Shown here: positions 18,466-28,832 of the stretch, piece after piece
Position numbering within the stretch: position 1 is the stretch's first letter
Layout of the letters: each line of letters starts with the position of its first letter
NCBI RefSeq assembly: GCF_029537235.1
Contig: NZ_CP120639.1
Coordinates: forward strand, 558,001 to 622,000
Origin: Rhizobium sp. 32-5/1
GTDB lineage: Bacteria > Pseudomonadota > Alphaproteobacteria > Rhizobiales > Rhizobiaceae
Length of the DNA stretch: 64,000 nt
Direction of reading: 5' to 3'
Notes under the pieces: model-generated
The model's database searches: none
Told to the model about the DNA's origin: nothing
Seen by the model: the letters and a program-made list of their open reading frames with translations, nothing else
Translations under genes and position numbers: made by a program

Positions 18466-19502
18466 TGCACCATAATCCGCAAGCGACATTCATTCTCGCA
18501 GCCTACAACGCGGAGGAAACGATTGCCCGCGCCATCGACAGCGCCCTGGCCCAGACTGGCGTCAGCGTCGAGGTCGTCGTCGTCGACGATTGCTCTTCGG
18601 ACCGCACAACCGACATCGTCGCGGCCTATTCCGATCCCCGCGTCAAACTTGTCCGCCAAGAACAGAACCGGGGGCCTGGCGGCGCGCGCAATGCCGGGCT
18701 TGCCGCCGCACGCGGAGACTGGATTGTCATTCTTGATGCCGATGATGCTGTGTCCCCGGGACGCACCGCGCGGATGATGGCACGCGCAAGGGTCGCTGAT
18801 GCACAGATCGTCGTTGATAATCTGGACGTTATTCGGCTCGACGGCGCCAGGAAGTATATGTTTGACGAGGCGCATCTTACGGCCGTCGGAACGCTGACCC
18901 TTGCCGCCTTCATCGACTCGAATGTGTTGTTTCAGACAGAGCACAATTACGGATACATGAAGCCGATCTTCGAGCGCCGTTTTCTTGACGAGCACAGCTT
19001 GCGCTATGATGAAACGCTGCCGATCGGAGAAGATTATCTGCTGCTGGTATCCGCGCTCGCAAAGGGCGGTCGATGTGCTATCGAGCCCACCGTCGGGTAC
19101 ACCTACTATGTCCGCAGTGGCTCCATTTCCCGCGTTCTCAAGCTCGAGCACGTGGATGCGATGCTCGCTGGAGATGCGCGCTTCACCAAAGACAACCAAC
19201 TGGACACAGCATCGATGACGGCTCAAAAACGTCGCCATCGCAGCATCGTGATTGCCCGGTCGTTCGTAATCCTGGTCGATCAGCTCAAGGCGGGTTCGGT
19301 TTCAGGCGCGATTAGAACCGCCTGGAAAAATCCGGCGGCGGTCCGCCATCTCAGCATGCCGATAAGCGTCCGGCTGCGACGGATGATGGCTCCGTTGAGC
19401 GCAATCAACATCTTCGGCAAAAGCTCCAGAACGATAAGCAGAACCGCGACATCCCCGGAAACGTCGGAAGTCAAGCAGCATTCCCCAAGGACCGGGAGAT
19501 AA
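18465..19502 (+). CDS. exoO: ExoO glucosyltransferase
   Basis: GT2 enzyme adding the fifth sugar (beta-1,6 glucose). Landmarks: 'TFILAAYNAEETIARAIDSAL', 'VVVVDDCSSDRTTDIV', 'NRGPGGARNAGLAAARGDWIVILDADD', 'LPIGEDYLLL'. The start overlaps the exoM stop by one base (TGATG). It is 345 residues. Closely similar in layout to ExoU (same 'NRGPxxARN' and 'FIDSN/FIQGN' blocks), suggesting the two are paralogues. exoP follows after eight bases; in Sinorhizobium exoN lies between them and is absent here. Confidence 0.9.
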   Translation: MHHNPQATFILAAYNAEETIARAIDSALAQTGVSVEVVVVDDCSSDRTTDIVAAYSDPRVKLVRQEQNRGPGGARNAGLAAARGDWIVILDADDAVSPGRTARMMARARVADAQIVVDNLDVIRLDGARKYMFDEAHLTAVGTLTLAAFIDSNVLFQTEHNYGYMKPIFERRFLDEHSLRYDETLPIGEDYLLLVSALAKGGRCAIEPTVGYTYYVRSGSISRVLKLEHVDAMLAGDARFTKDNQLDTASMTAQKRRHRSIVIARSFVILVDQLKAGSVSGAIRTAWKNPAAVRHLSMPISVRLRRMMAPLSAINIFGKSSRTISRTATSPETSEVKQHSPRTGR

Positions 19503-19510
19503 AGCGGCCC

Positions 19511-21835
19511 ATGAACCAAAGACCCCTTCCACTGAACACCGTTTCATCGATCCGGAGCGATGATTCCGACTCTTTCATAGATCTCAATCGACTGATCGCG
19601 ATCCTGGCCCGCAGGGCGCGCATGGCAGCAGTCTGCGTTGTCGTCTGTTTTGCGCTGGGCGGCGCGTATCTGCTTACGGCCACGCCGATTTATACGTCTC
19701 AGGCACAGATCCTGCTCGATAACAACCTGTCGAAATATGCGGAAGACTCGCCGGCGTCGCCGCAAAGCGCCCAGCAGGCAGACACGCAGATCTCCAGTGC
19801 TGTCGAAATCCTGAAGTCGGGTGAGCTTGCTTTGCGGGTAACCGATATCGAGAAGCTCAGCGAAAACGAGATCATTCTCAATCCGCCGCGATCGCTGATG
19901 TCCATTGTGAAATCGGGGGTCAGATCGCTGATTGGGGTTTTCAGCAGCAGTCCGGAGATCACTGAGGCCACCTTGAGAAACGGCAGGCGGGAGATGGCCG
20001 CCGCCTATATCCAGCAAGATTTGACGGTGGAGCGTGTGGCCAGAAGTTCCGTAATTGCGGTATCATTCAAATCGACTGACCCGCACCTCGCTGCCCGCAT
20101 CACGCGCGCCTATGCCAATGCCTATCTGAGCGACCAGTTGAACGCGAATTTCGACGCGACCGAGCGCGCCTCTGTTTGGCTTCAGGAACGCCTGACCGAC
20201 CTGCGCCAGCGCGCGCAGGCGGCGGCGCTCGAGGCCGAGAAGTTCAAGGCGGCAAACGGGCTGACATCCACGCGCGGTGAGCTTATGTCCGAACAACAAC
20301 TGTCCGATCTGAACAGTCAGCTGATCGTTGCGCAAGCGGATAGCGCCAGCGCCTCTGCTCGCTACAGCCAATTCAAGTCGATCCTTGAGCAGGGCGCCGA
20401 AAATGCCGTCAATAATGCAACGATTTCATCCAATCAGACCGACAATAGCGTGATCCAGGATCTTCGGACACGCTATCTGGCCGTCAGCAAGCGCGAACAG
20501 GTGATCGTCCAGAATTTCGGCGCCAACCATCCTCAGGCGGTGGCCTTGCGCGCGGAAAAAACCGAACTTTCCGAACAGATATACCGGGAACTGGAGCAGT
20601 TGACGGGGAGTTACCGCAACGAGTTCGAGGTGGCGAAATCACGCGAAGCATCCTTGCGCGAAAGCATCGAGGGTGTAGTTGGGAACAATTCGCAGGCCAA
20701 CCAGTCTCTCGTTCAGCTGCGAGAACTGGAACAGCGGGCGACGGCCCTGAAAACACTCTATGAATCATATCTAGGCCGCTATGAGGAAGCAGCCCAGCAG
20801 CGCTCCTTCCCGATCGCCAACGCGCGGATCATCTCTGAAGCCGGTGTGCCCATCGCGCCATCCAGCCCGAAGAAAACCATGGTGCTTGCACTTTCCATTG
20901 TGCTTGGCTTCATGACGGCTGCGGTGATTGGCGGCCTTCAGGAATTCCGCGAACGCTTTTTCCGACTGGAGGAGGACATCCGTTCAATTCTGGGACACAA
21001 GTCGCTGGGGTATCTGCCGTTCGTCGGCAAAACCACCAACTCGTTCTGGCATAAGACGCGGGGCCGGATTTCAAAGGCCGACGTGGAGGTTGCAAATGCT
21101 GATGCCGCTGTTCCGCTCACCAAAATGACGCGGATAGCGGTTGAATCTCCACGCTCGGCGTTCGCCGAGACATTGCGCAACGCAAAGCTCGCGAGTGATG
21201 TGATCCTGCAGGGACGTCCCAACCGCGTGATCGGCGTCGTCTCGGCTCTCCCGGGCGAAGGAAAATCAACTGTCGCCGCCAACTTTGCCGGCCTTCTTGC
21301 CTCCAGCGGCAAGCGGACGCTTCTCATAGATGCCGACCTGCGCAACCCGGCGATCAGCGCGATGATCTCTCCACCCCCGAAAACCGGACTGGTCGAGGCT
21401 GTCTTGGGTGAAGCCGATTGGACCTCGGGCCTTAGAGTTGATCCGCAGACGAAGCTCGCCATTTTGCCAATCGTTTCCCGCGAGCATCTTTATCACACCA
21501 ACGAACTCCTAGCCTCGCAGGGGATGGAAACACTCCTCGGCAATGCCCGCAAGGTATTCGATTACGTCATTGTCGATCTTGCGCCACTGGCGCCCGTCAT
21601 CGACGCCAAGGCTTTTTCACCTTTCGCCGACGGGTTCCTGATGGTCGTTGAATGGGGCAAAACACCGACGCGCCTCGTCCGTGACGTGCTACAGTCCGAC
21701 CCGCTCTTCAATGCTAAGATCCTCGGCGTCATGCTGAACAAGACTGATATGGACGCACTCGGGAAATACAGCGATTTCGGCGCGGCGGAAAAATACCGAA
21801 AGAGCTACGAGAAATATTACGTCGACATGCATTGA
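19511..21835 (+). CDS. exoP: ExoP chain-length regulator / bacterial tyrosine kinase
   Basis: Inner-membrane Wzz-BY-kinase that controls polymerisation and export of succinoglycan. An N-terminal membrane helix (~residues 36-56) and Wzz domain are followed by a periplasmic coiled coil (~200-440) and a second helix (~457-477). The cytoplasmic ATPase has Walker A 'SALPGEGKSTV' (~580), Walker A' 'LLIDADLRNP' and Walker B-like 'DYVIVDLAPL'. The C-terminus is tyrosine-rich ('KYSDFGAAEKYRKSYEKYY'), the usual autophosphorylation cluster. It is 774 residues, close to the family length. Last gene of the plus-strand exoH-K-L-A-M-O-P run. Confidence 0.93.
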   Translation: MNQRPLPLNTVSSIRSDDSDSFIDLNRLIAILARRARMAAVCVVVCFALGGAYLLTATPIYTSQAQILLDNNLSKYAEDSPASPQSAQQADTQISSAVEILKSGELALRVTDIEKLSENEIILNPPRSLMSIVKSGVRSLIGVFSSSPEITEATLRNGRREMAAAYIQQDLTVERVARSSVIAVSFKSTDPHLAARITRAYANAYLSDQLNANFDATERASVWLQERLTDLRQRAQAAALEAEKFKAANGLTSTRGELMSEQQLSDLNSQLIVAQADSASASARYSQFKSILEQGAENAVNNATISSNQTDNSVIQDLRTRYLAVSKREQVIVQNFGANHPQAVALRAEKTELSEQIYRELEQLTGSYRNEFEVAKSREASLRESIEGVVGNNSQANQSLVQLRELEQRATALKTLYESYLGRYEEAAQQRSFPIANARIISEAGVPIAPSSPKKTMVLALSIVLGFMTAAVIGGLQEFRERFFRLEEDIRSILGHKSLGYLPFVGKTTNSFWHKTRGRISKADVEVANADAAVPLTKMTRIAVESPRSAFAETLRNAKLASDVILQGRPNRVIGVVSALPGEGKSTVAANFAGLLASSGKRTLLIDADLRNPAISAMISPPPKTGLVEAVLGEADWTSGLRVDPQTKLAILPIVSREHLYHTNELLASQGMETLLGNARKVFDYVIVDLAPLAPVIDAKAFSPFADGFLMVVEWGKTPTRLVRDVLQSDPLFNAKILGVMLNKTDMDALGKYSDFGAAEKYRKSYEKYYVDMH

Positions 21836-22676
21836 AGGTCGAGGCTGCGTGGTGCTTAGGTCCGGCGACGGATACTCGTCGATATGCTGTTTGCCAGATC
21901 GTGCAGCATATGAGCGCGAATATTGTCAATCTCCCTATGCGCGACGCCGGCCGCAAGGTTGGGGACAATGTGCACCGGGTCGTGCATGGCGGACGGGAAA
22001 TCCGCCCGCGAAACCGCTGACTTTTTAGATGGCGAAGTTGATTTCGTCCTCCTTAAAATGTGGCTTTAACATTAAAAGCCTGTCGCTCCGAAGCCCTCAC
22101 ACCTGTCGAGAATGAAGTTTGCTTGGGGGTTTCGTTGGAATGCGCGGAGACATGCAGGGTATTCGGAGCCTGGCGCGTAAATCAATGATCTCCCAGTTCC
22201 GACGGCCGACCGTCTTCTGGAAGCCGCTAGTAGGCGGGGCAGACGCCCTTGCCGTCGGGCCTGTCGGCGCGGATATCAAAATAGCCGTAGGTTTATACGA
22301 AGGACAAATACTCTTCAGCATTCCGGATTAAAAGCACACCAACGACTTCCCCCACGGACTGACACAGGCGTCTTTTGGGCTGTGATCGTTAACACGCCGT
22401 TGCTGATCGCAAACGGGCGTCCAATGTCGGCGCATAGGACGGATTGACGTACCATTGAAGCTCGCTGTTATCCGGCGGGCCATGCCTTTTCCCGCCCCCA
22501 GCAGATCGCGCGCTCCTGCGCCCCGTGGTTGAGACGTTCGTCGAAGGATGTGGACTACGCGACAAACGCTTTCACGCAATGCACGGCGCGATTTCCGGTA
22601 ATCCGCGCCCATTTGTTAAAGGCGCTAACCCGTCGCGTTTTAGGAAATGCCAAGTTGGATGATGCGGGACAGTTGA
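21836..22676. other. Intergenic stretch downstream of exoP
   Basis: About 840 bases between the ends of exoP and exoZ (convergent). Only small ORFs without family resemblance are present (for example 22119-22331 on the plus strand). No exoN-like nucleotidyltransferase is seen. It may be a rearrangement junction, since exoZ-exoQ have a different location in other rhizobia. Confidence 0.4.
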
Positions 22677-23690
22677 TTATGCCTCACTCGGCGGCGCAGC
22701 ACTTGAGCGCGGGGAGATTGCTGGAAACCGGAGGCGCTTGACCAAAGGTTGCTCGATCAACAGGTAAGCAACCGAACCCGAAACGATCCCTCCAACAACG
22801 GCAACCGGGAAGGTGATACCGGAGGCGAGGCCCAGGGTGATGGCGGCTTTTGCGATGACCGAAATTGCAAATGTGTGCCAGAGATAGATCGAATAGGAGG
22901 CATTTCCCAGGAAGGCCGGCAACTTCCACGGATGAACACGTCCCGCCGCTTCAAGAGAAAGGGTTCCGACGACAAGAGCTGCCGCGAGCGGTCCGCAATT
23001 GAATTCGCTAAACGGCAGCCGGAAGACCTGCAGCACAAAAAAGCCAGCCAGGGCAAGGAGAATGAGCGCCAAGCCAACGTCATGACGCGGCATGAGACCT
23101 TTGAGCCAGAGTTTTCCGATCACCATGCCGACAACGAATTCCAGCATAATCGGTCTGGTATAGGTCACGAACGGTGGAATGTCAGAGCCGACCAACGCCC
23201 CCAGCAGGACCAGCATCATGAAGACCAGCGCGACGGCGATCAATCGCATGTTAGCCCGGAGAAAAAGCGAGGACGCGAAGACGAGATAAAAGAACATCTC
23301 GTAATTCAGCGTCCAGCCCTGCACTAAGACCGGCCAGAGTTCACCGCTGCTGGGCGACCGCGCAGGAACGAAAAACAGTGATGAGAGGATATGTTGCGTC
23401 GTCAGCACGAGATTTGGGAAGAGCCCGAAAGCCGCCCCCACGATCATCACAGCCGTGGCGAGCCAATAGACAGGAATGATCCGCAATGCCCTCTCAGCCA
23501 GGAACCTGCCCGGCGATAGGGCCCGGCGATCACTGATCACCCACATGATAAAGCCGCTTATAATGAAGAACACATCGACGCCGGCTGCACCGATGGCGAA
23601 ATGATAACCGGTCTTCTCAGCGGCGTGAAAGAAAACGACGGCGAGCGCCGCGAAAGCGCGCAGATATTGGATTCCGTAGATGGTCTTCAT
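22677..23690 (-). CDS. exoZ: ExoZ acetyltransferase
   Basis: Integral membrane acyltransferase-3 protein that O-acetylates the succinoglycan repeat. Begins 'IYGIQYLRAFAALAVVFFHA' with the conserved R and H of the family, followed by 'GVDVFFIISGFIMW' and 'NASYSIYLWHTF'. It has about ten hydrophobic segments and 337 residues. Transcribed after exoQ (55-base gap) in the same direction. In Sinorhizobium exoQ-exoZ sit between exoF and exoB; here they are at the far end of the cluster. Confidence 0.87.
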   Translation of the reverse strand: MKTIYGIQYLRAFAALAVVFFHAAEKTGYHFAIGAAGVDVFFIISGFIMWVISDRRALSPGRFLAERALRIIPVYWLATAVMIVGAAFGLFPNLVLTTQHILSSLFFVPARSPSSGELWPVLVQGWTLNYEMFFYLVFASSLFLRANMRLIAVALVFMMLVLLGALVGSDIPPFVTYTRPIMLEFVVGMVIGKLWLKGLMPRHDVGLALILLALAGFFVLQVFRLPFSEFNCGPLAAALVVGTLSLEAAGRVHPWKLPAFLGNASYSIYLWHTFAISVIAKAAITLGLASGITFPVAVVGGIVSGSVAYLLIEQPLVKRLRFPAISPRSSAAPPSEA

Positions 23691-23745
23691 TGCGCCTCGC
23701 CTATCTGTGAAAGCTCTCGCAAATCGCCTTTATTATGTTGTGCCA

Positions 23746-24999
23746 TCAACGGGCACCTGCCTGAAAACAGACGTCATCAAACGAAGAGCGGGGCGCCGCG
23801 ACCGTCAGCCTGCCCGCGGAAAAATAAAGGAGGAAGGAGCCAATGTGATAGGGATTGAGAATGTCGACTTCGACGAAAGCGCGCATAAAAAGAAGGATGG
23901 CTACGCCGAATAGAACTGAGGCCTCAATTGAGAGATCCTGCGATAGAAACCGCACCAGATGGCCAAACATTGTGATCAGCAGGACAGAGCACAGCAGGAA
24001 AAGACCGACGATGCCCGTTTCGACCACGGTTTCGATGAATGTGTTGTGAAAATGAAACCCGCTGCGTGAGCCGATAAAGAACTCGGTCCAAAGCCGTTCC
24101 GCCTCCGAGAAGCCTTGAACCCAATAGGCCTGGTAACCGACGCCGACGAGCGGCGCGTCCCCAGCCGCCGCGATGCCCTGCTGCCATAGGTAGGTCCGCC
24201 CGGTCAGCGTCGAATCCTTACCGAAAATTCCGAGAATGCTATCAACCGCGCCGCCGTAGAGGGCGCCGATAGCTGTGAATATTCCGATCACGATAGCCGC
24301 TAGGAACACCAGCTTGCGCTTGTGCGGTGACAGCATCGACAGCATTCTCATGCCGAGGCATATGCCGATGACTGCAACGGTCGTCAGCGCTGAGGTCGCT
24401 GACTGCGCTGCATAGAGGCAATAGCAGGCAACCACTCCAACCAATGCGGCCGGCCCAAGCCAATAGGAGCGCTCACGCGCCATGAAAAAGGTTGCAAAGG
24501 AAAAATAGACGCCGAGTGAGGCATAGAATCCGAGTTGGTTCTTGGAGGCAAAGGCACCGACGAAGCTAAATGTGCCGTCGAGCGGATCAAAATGATAGAC
24601 CCCGAACAGCAGGGAAAAGACGAGAACGAGGCCGATGCCAACAATCATGCCGTGGATCAGCGTGCTGACGTTGACGAGGCGCATGGCAATCAGCGCGCAG
24701 ATGATATGCGAAACATATTGCAGCCCCGCCCGCGCTGTCACTCCGGGTGCCGCTGACCAAAACAATGAGAGGCAGGCAAAAATTCCGAAGGCGAAGATCC
24801 AGCCAAACCGCCTATAATCACCTAGAACCCGGCGATAATCGATCATCACCAGAGGAAGCCAGAGGGCGTAATAGAGAAGGATGGAAACCTGACCGAAACG
24901 TGAAGAATACGCAAAGACGAACAGGGAAAGCGCAAGCGCCACCATGGCGTATAAGCCGTTGTGTTGGGGATCGATAAGGTTGGATTTCGCTATTTTCAA
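23746..24999 (-). CDS. exoQ: ExoQ polysaccharide polymerase
   Basis: Wzy-type membrane polymerase of the O-antigen ligase family, which joins octasaccharide units into long chains. The 417 residues form about ten or eleven hydrophobic segments with the ligase-family loop 'GVGYQAYW...HFHNTFIETVVETGIVGL', including the conserved HNxxxE-type motif. First gene of the exoQ-exoZ pair. The ATG at 24999 begins 'MKIAKSNLIDPQHNG', as expected for a cytoplasmic N-terminus. Confidence 0.88.
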   Translation of the reverse strand: MKIAKSNLIDPQHNGLYAMVALALSLFVFAYSSRFGQVSILLYYALWLPLVMIDYRRVLGDYRRFGWIFAFGIFACLSLFWSAAPGVTARAGLQYVSHIICALIAMRLVNVSTLIHGMIVGIGLVLVFSLLFGVYHFDPLDGTFSFVGAFASKNQLGFYASLGVYFSFATFFMARERSYWLGPAALVGVVACYCLYAAQSATSALTTVAVIGICLGMRMLSMLSPHKRKLVFLAAIVIGIFTAIGALYGGAVDSILGIFGKDSTLTGRTYLWQQGIAAAGDAPLVGVGYQAYWVQGFSEAERLWTEFFIGSRSGFHFHNTFIETVVETGIVGLFLLCSVLLITMFGHLVRFLSQDLSIEASVLFGVAILLFMRAFVEVDILNPYHIGSFLLYFSAGRLTVAAPRSSFDDVCFQAGAR

Positions 25000-25709
25000 A
25001 TTTGATCCTTGTAGCCGTCCTAGCCGATCGGTGACTTAGACAGCACATCGGCTAGCATGGTCGTTCCGTACGTCGATGCTTGGTAGATTTGGACCCCTGC
25101 GAGCCATTCACCATCCAGCACTTCGGGTCCGCACCTCGGTTCAGGACACGCCCTTTCGCCAAGCAGAGTGTGGTGCACATCATAAGGCAGGTTCTTGTGC
25201 GCCGCAACAAAATCCACCTACTCCCATATCGACTCTCCCTGCCATCTCGCAACGTCGAGATTATTGCGTGTTTTTTTGCAGAGCCTCGGGTTGAGCAATC
25301 CCCATTGTTCCAGCGAAACGACAAGCTGCGCGTAAGGAAGCGGTTTTAGACACCGTAGGTTGGAAATTATGCCAATCCTTTTCGTGCGCAAGACCGAAAG
25401 GATAGCAATCTGGGATCTCAACCTGGCTTCCGATCCGCGTTACGGGCGGTATTGGGATTTTCATCCATGATCCCCAAACCCAGCAATCGCGCGGAACGCG
25501 TGAGGAGATGCAGCCAAGGGTGCGCAATAGCGGGGTTGGTGATCATCGACGTCAAAGCCGCGTGAACAGATACAAGCCGGGAACGATTTTCTCCTTGCTT
25601 GAATTTTCTCTCATCACCGATGATCCCAGCAAAACTCGCTTTTGGGCCGGGTCGCCGAGCATGGCCATACTTGTACGCCTGAGCTCACCTCAGTAGCGGC
25701 ATCTCATGG
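25000..25709. other. Intergenic stretch upstream of exoQ
   Basis: About 710 bases. Only short overlapping ORFs without motifs or convincing ribosome-binding sites. It must contain the exoQ promoter at its left side. Some segments look coding-like but no family was recognised. Confidence 0.4.
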
Positions 25710-26483
25710 CTACAATACCGCGGCTGCTTTTGGAGTGACCTTTAGCACCGTCAGCACACCTGTTGAATAGCAGGCAGTGTCGATTCCAATTCGCCTAGTA
25801 CCGAACACAGGTTCAGGAACGATCGTATGGCCATGGATAACCGTAAGCGGAAGCATTGGACCTTCGGATAGGAACGGCTCCCTGATCCACATCAGGTCAT
25901 CGTCGGTCTGATTTTCCAAGACTTGGCCGGGCCGAATGCCCGCGTGAACGAAGAGATATTTTCCAATCGACAAGGCGACAGGCAGGTCCTGCAGGAAGTC
26001 TACGTGATGTTGTGGCACAGCCTCGCGCGCCGCTGCCACCAGAGCCTCCATTCCGCCAATTGACTTTAAGACATCCTGCGCATTGACACCATAAGATTGA
26101 AGGGTGGCGACGCCGCCGAAGTGCAGCCAATGTTCTCCACCTGCCCCGTCCCGGAGGAAACGCAAAAACGCATCATCGTGATTCCCGCACACCGCCAGAC
26201 GTATGAGATCATCTTGCGGCGGTCGCGACAGGTGTTCAAGGACGCGAGCAGACCTTTCCCCGCGGTCGACAAAGTCACCCAGATATATGATGGTGGCTCT
26301 GTATCCAGCGGTTCGAGCATCGTCTCGGATTCGCGCTTCAGCCCCAAGGAGCTCGCCGAAGCAACCATGGATGTCACCTACGGCATAGATTGGCCCTGGG
26401 GTGGTGACAAGATTGATCCGTTTGCGCGGCGGCGTCATCGATGGGCCTGGGTGACCTAAGAACAAGCGAAGCAGTTTCCTCAT
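25710..26483 (-). CDS. PPP-type metallophosphatase (serine/threonine phosphatase-like)
   Basis: Calcineurin-like phosphoesterase with the complete metal-site set: 'YAVGDIHGCFGEL' (GDxHG), 'IYLGDFVDRGERS' (GDxVDRG), 'AVCGNHDDAF' (GNHD), then 'FVHAGIRPG' and 'VIHGHTIV' histidines. This matches bacterial PrpA-like protein phosphatases; a related phosphatase gene is often found beside rhizobial EPS loci, but its substrate is unknown. ATGs at 26483 and 26519 are both possible; I use 26483 because family members have a short lead-in. It is 257 residues. No clear operon partner. Confidence 0.82.
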   Translation of the reverse strand: MRKLLRLFLGHPGPSMTPPRKRINLVTTPGPIYAVGDIHGCFGELLGAEARIRDDARTAGYRATIIYLGDFVDRGERSARVLEHLSRPPQDDLIRLAVCGNHDDAFLRFLRDGAGGEHWLHFGGVATLQSYGVNAQDVLKSIGGMEALVAAAREAVPQHHVDFLQDLPVALSIGKYLFVHAGIRPGQVLENQTDDDLMWIREPFLSEGPMLPLTVIHGHTIVPEPVFGTRRIGIDTACYSTGVLTVLKVTPKAAAVL

Positions 26484-26748
26484 AGCTAGTCTTCTAAGGG
26501 ACAATTTATCGGCGGCCAACGGCCATTAATTGGTTACGTCGAGACCCACCATTGAAACAAGAGGTCTTCATCGTCCACCGTCCAAGGAAAGGGTCACATT
26601 GATCTGCGCCGGGGCCCAGGCGTCGACGCGCCTGCCGGTATCGTCGGCCGGTTCAATGTCCTAGTTCAGCCCTATGCGCCGCTTTTTCTGTGGCCATATC
26701 ATCGTGGTTCTCTGCCCTGAAAAACTCCTTCTGATTGCTCGAAACGAA

Positions 26749-26776
26749 AACGCCGCCGGCGTGAGCCAGCGGCGTT
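26749..26776 (-). terminator. Rho-independent terminator of the ParB-like gene
   Basis: AACGCCGC and GCGGCGTT form an eight-base-pair stem around a 12-base loop. On the minus strand the stem is followed by TTTTCGTTTCG. It lies 24 bases after the stop at 26800. Confidence 0.7.
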
Positions 26777-26799
26777 GGTTCAGATCCTGATGCCTGGTG

Positions 26800-28513
26800 C
26801 TATTCGGCAGCCTCGCGGAAACCTTCGTCCGCCTCTTCCTCGGCGGCGGAATGGTCCAAAATCTCACCACCGGAAAGCTGATCTTCGAGCGTCTCGGGAA
26901 CGTCGTGGGCGTCCTCCAATCCGCTGTCGACGCTGGCGTAGCGTCCTACCCAAGAGCGCACGTCATCAGTGGATGGGGGCAGCAGCGCTGCCGGATGCAC
27001 CAGCTTTCCTTCGGCAAAGTGCTCGACCAGAGCCACCCGGGTGTCCTTCACCTTGATACGACCGGGCACGCCCGCCGTCTCCGCAGCAGCCTCCAGAGCA
27101 TTTCGCGACAGGCACGAGAGGAAGTCTTCGGTTGCCATATTGGGCAGGAATTGATCAGCACCGATCGCATCGCCGGCAATGCGGGCGATCAGGCCGCTAT
27201 TGGAGCGATTGCGCCGCAGAGACAGAACTTCGATCAACACCGAGCGTGCAGCCTGCACCAAAGTCTCGCGATCGAAGGACAGCTTGCCATCCTCGCCGAT
27301 CAGCCGGGCAGCATGCGGCCCACATTTCGCATGACCATAGGGATTGTCCGATGCGCCGCTGGCGATGCTGACATTCGTGCCGGTGAAGGCCAGAATGAGC
27401 AGCGCCATCAGCGTATCGTCCTCAATCGGTGCACGGGCAAGCGCCTCGTGGAGAGCGTCGGTTTGCAAGTCGCCGATCATGTCGAAACCCTTTTGGGTCA
27501 CATCGGGACGCGATTTCGGCGCCTCGACTTCCTCCACGACAGTCTCGACGCCATCGGCATCCTTGACCAGCCGGGGCTTCTTCACCTCGGGCATGCGGTA
27601 GGCAACCGACTGGACAGAGCCGTCGCGCGAGTTAATGTACCAGCCGGTCAGGTCACCCTTGCCCGGCTTGCCGTAGACCTGTTGCGCCTTCGCCGGAAGC
27701 TTGGCCTGGCCGTTTTCGTTGGCCTCGATGACCGAGCCGCGCTTGGGCAAGTTGTTGGCCAGCCATTCCTGCTGCGCCCCGAGAAACGCCTCAACATCTG
27801 TCGTATAGCGGCTGTCCTCGTCGGCGGGTGCAAACAGGTCCTCGACCCAGGTGATGCCGTAAGCCAAAGCCAGATCGTCGCCGAAGCTTGCATGTTTGGC
27901 CAGCATCCGGGTCGTGGTCAGCGCCCGGGCAACCTCCCACCACGACACCTGCGGATCCTGCTTCTTCGGCTTGTACTTTTTCCACACCTCGGCCTGCTCG
28001 TCCTGACCGGCGGCGGCGATCGTGCGCAGCTGTTGCTCGTTCGGCATGTCACCGCGCGCCATCTGGTCGAGCACGCGGGCAGGATATTGGCCAGAAGGCG
28101 GAGTTTGCGGATCTGCCGACTGGGGAGCGCCAGCGCCATGGCGATCGACTCTTCGGTCCATCCGAGAGCCACCAGCCGCTCGATGGCGCGCCATTGGTCG
28201 ACAGGGTTCAGCGGTTCGCGGGCGATGTTCTCCGCAAAGGACTGCATGGCGCCGAGATCGTCGGAGGGATCGGCCAGCAGCAGGGGATTTCCAAAAGATC
28301 AGCTGCAATCGCCTGGGCCGCGCGGCGGTGACCGAAGACGATGACGTAGCTGTTTCCGCCTTCCGGATCGAGTTTGACGATCGGTGGCTGCACGACGCCG
28401 ATGGCCCTGATCGATGCGCACAACAGGGCGTCGGACTGTGGCGAGGATTTCGACTGGCGGGACCGGTCAGGGTTGTCCTTCAGGCTGCGCGGATCGGCTG
28501 TAATCAACTGCAT
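26800..28513 (-). pseudogene. ParB/Spo0J-like DNA-binding protein, two frameshifts
   Basis: Large plasmid-type ParB-domain protein. From ATG 28513 (AAGAGG eight bases upstream) the first frame gives a ParB N-domain ('GVVQPPIVKLDPEGG', 'VIVFGHRRAAQAIAADLLEIP'). The second frame continues 'FAENIAREPLNPVDQWRAIERL' and a helix-turn-helix ('WTEESIAMALALPSRQIRKLRLL'). The third runs 'VLDQMARGDMPNEQQLRTIA' to the acidic C-terminus. The switches lie at gggg 28283-28286 and ggg 28077-28079; adding one base to each gives exactly 571 residues. Such long ParB-like proteins accompany methyltransferase-helicase genes on rhizobial plasmids and islands; no ParA partner is present, so a partition role is doubtful. 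Confidence 0.82.
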
Positions 28514-28832
28514 GGGAATAACCTCTTGAGCTTCGGGCGGACGGACTGTCCTTGCCTCCTCATCTTCTTTTCGAAGACATCTCCCGAACCGCAGGGCGGG
28601 CCGGCGGCTGCAATTGCGCCGGAGCAGACCTGGCTTGCGGGGGAGCGAGGCACACCTGCCTTGCGAAACAAGCTGGCCCGGTCTCGGCGACCGGCGCGAT
28701 TGAGGGAACCGGCAGCCGTTGGACCGTACCTGCGAACCGGTTTCCTTCCCCTCCTTCATCCCCTCCCTCGTCGTCCTCCCTTCCATTTCCCAGCGATGTC
28801 ACACGATTTTAAGCAATTGCTGAACTCTGGCC
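28514..28832. promoter_or_regulatory. Divergent promoter region between parB-like and ligase genes
   Basis: About 320 bases separating two outward-facing genes. It contains a long pyrimidine-rich stretch on the plus strand (28740-28790, with very few purines). No sigma-factor boxes can be assigned confidently. Confidence 0.45.

Noticed and set aside
22119..22331. 70-codon plus-strand ORF between exoP and exoZ
   Set aside because: No ribosome-binding site, no family likeness, short overlapping ORFs on both strands.
26797..28344. 515-codon plus-strand ORF opposite the ParB-like gene
   Set aside because: Antisense shadow; the minus strand has ParB, helix-turn-helix and a proper terminator.
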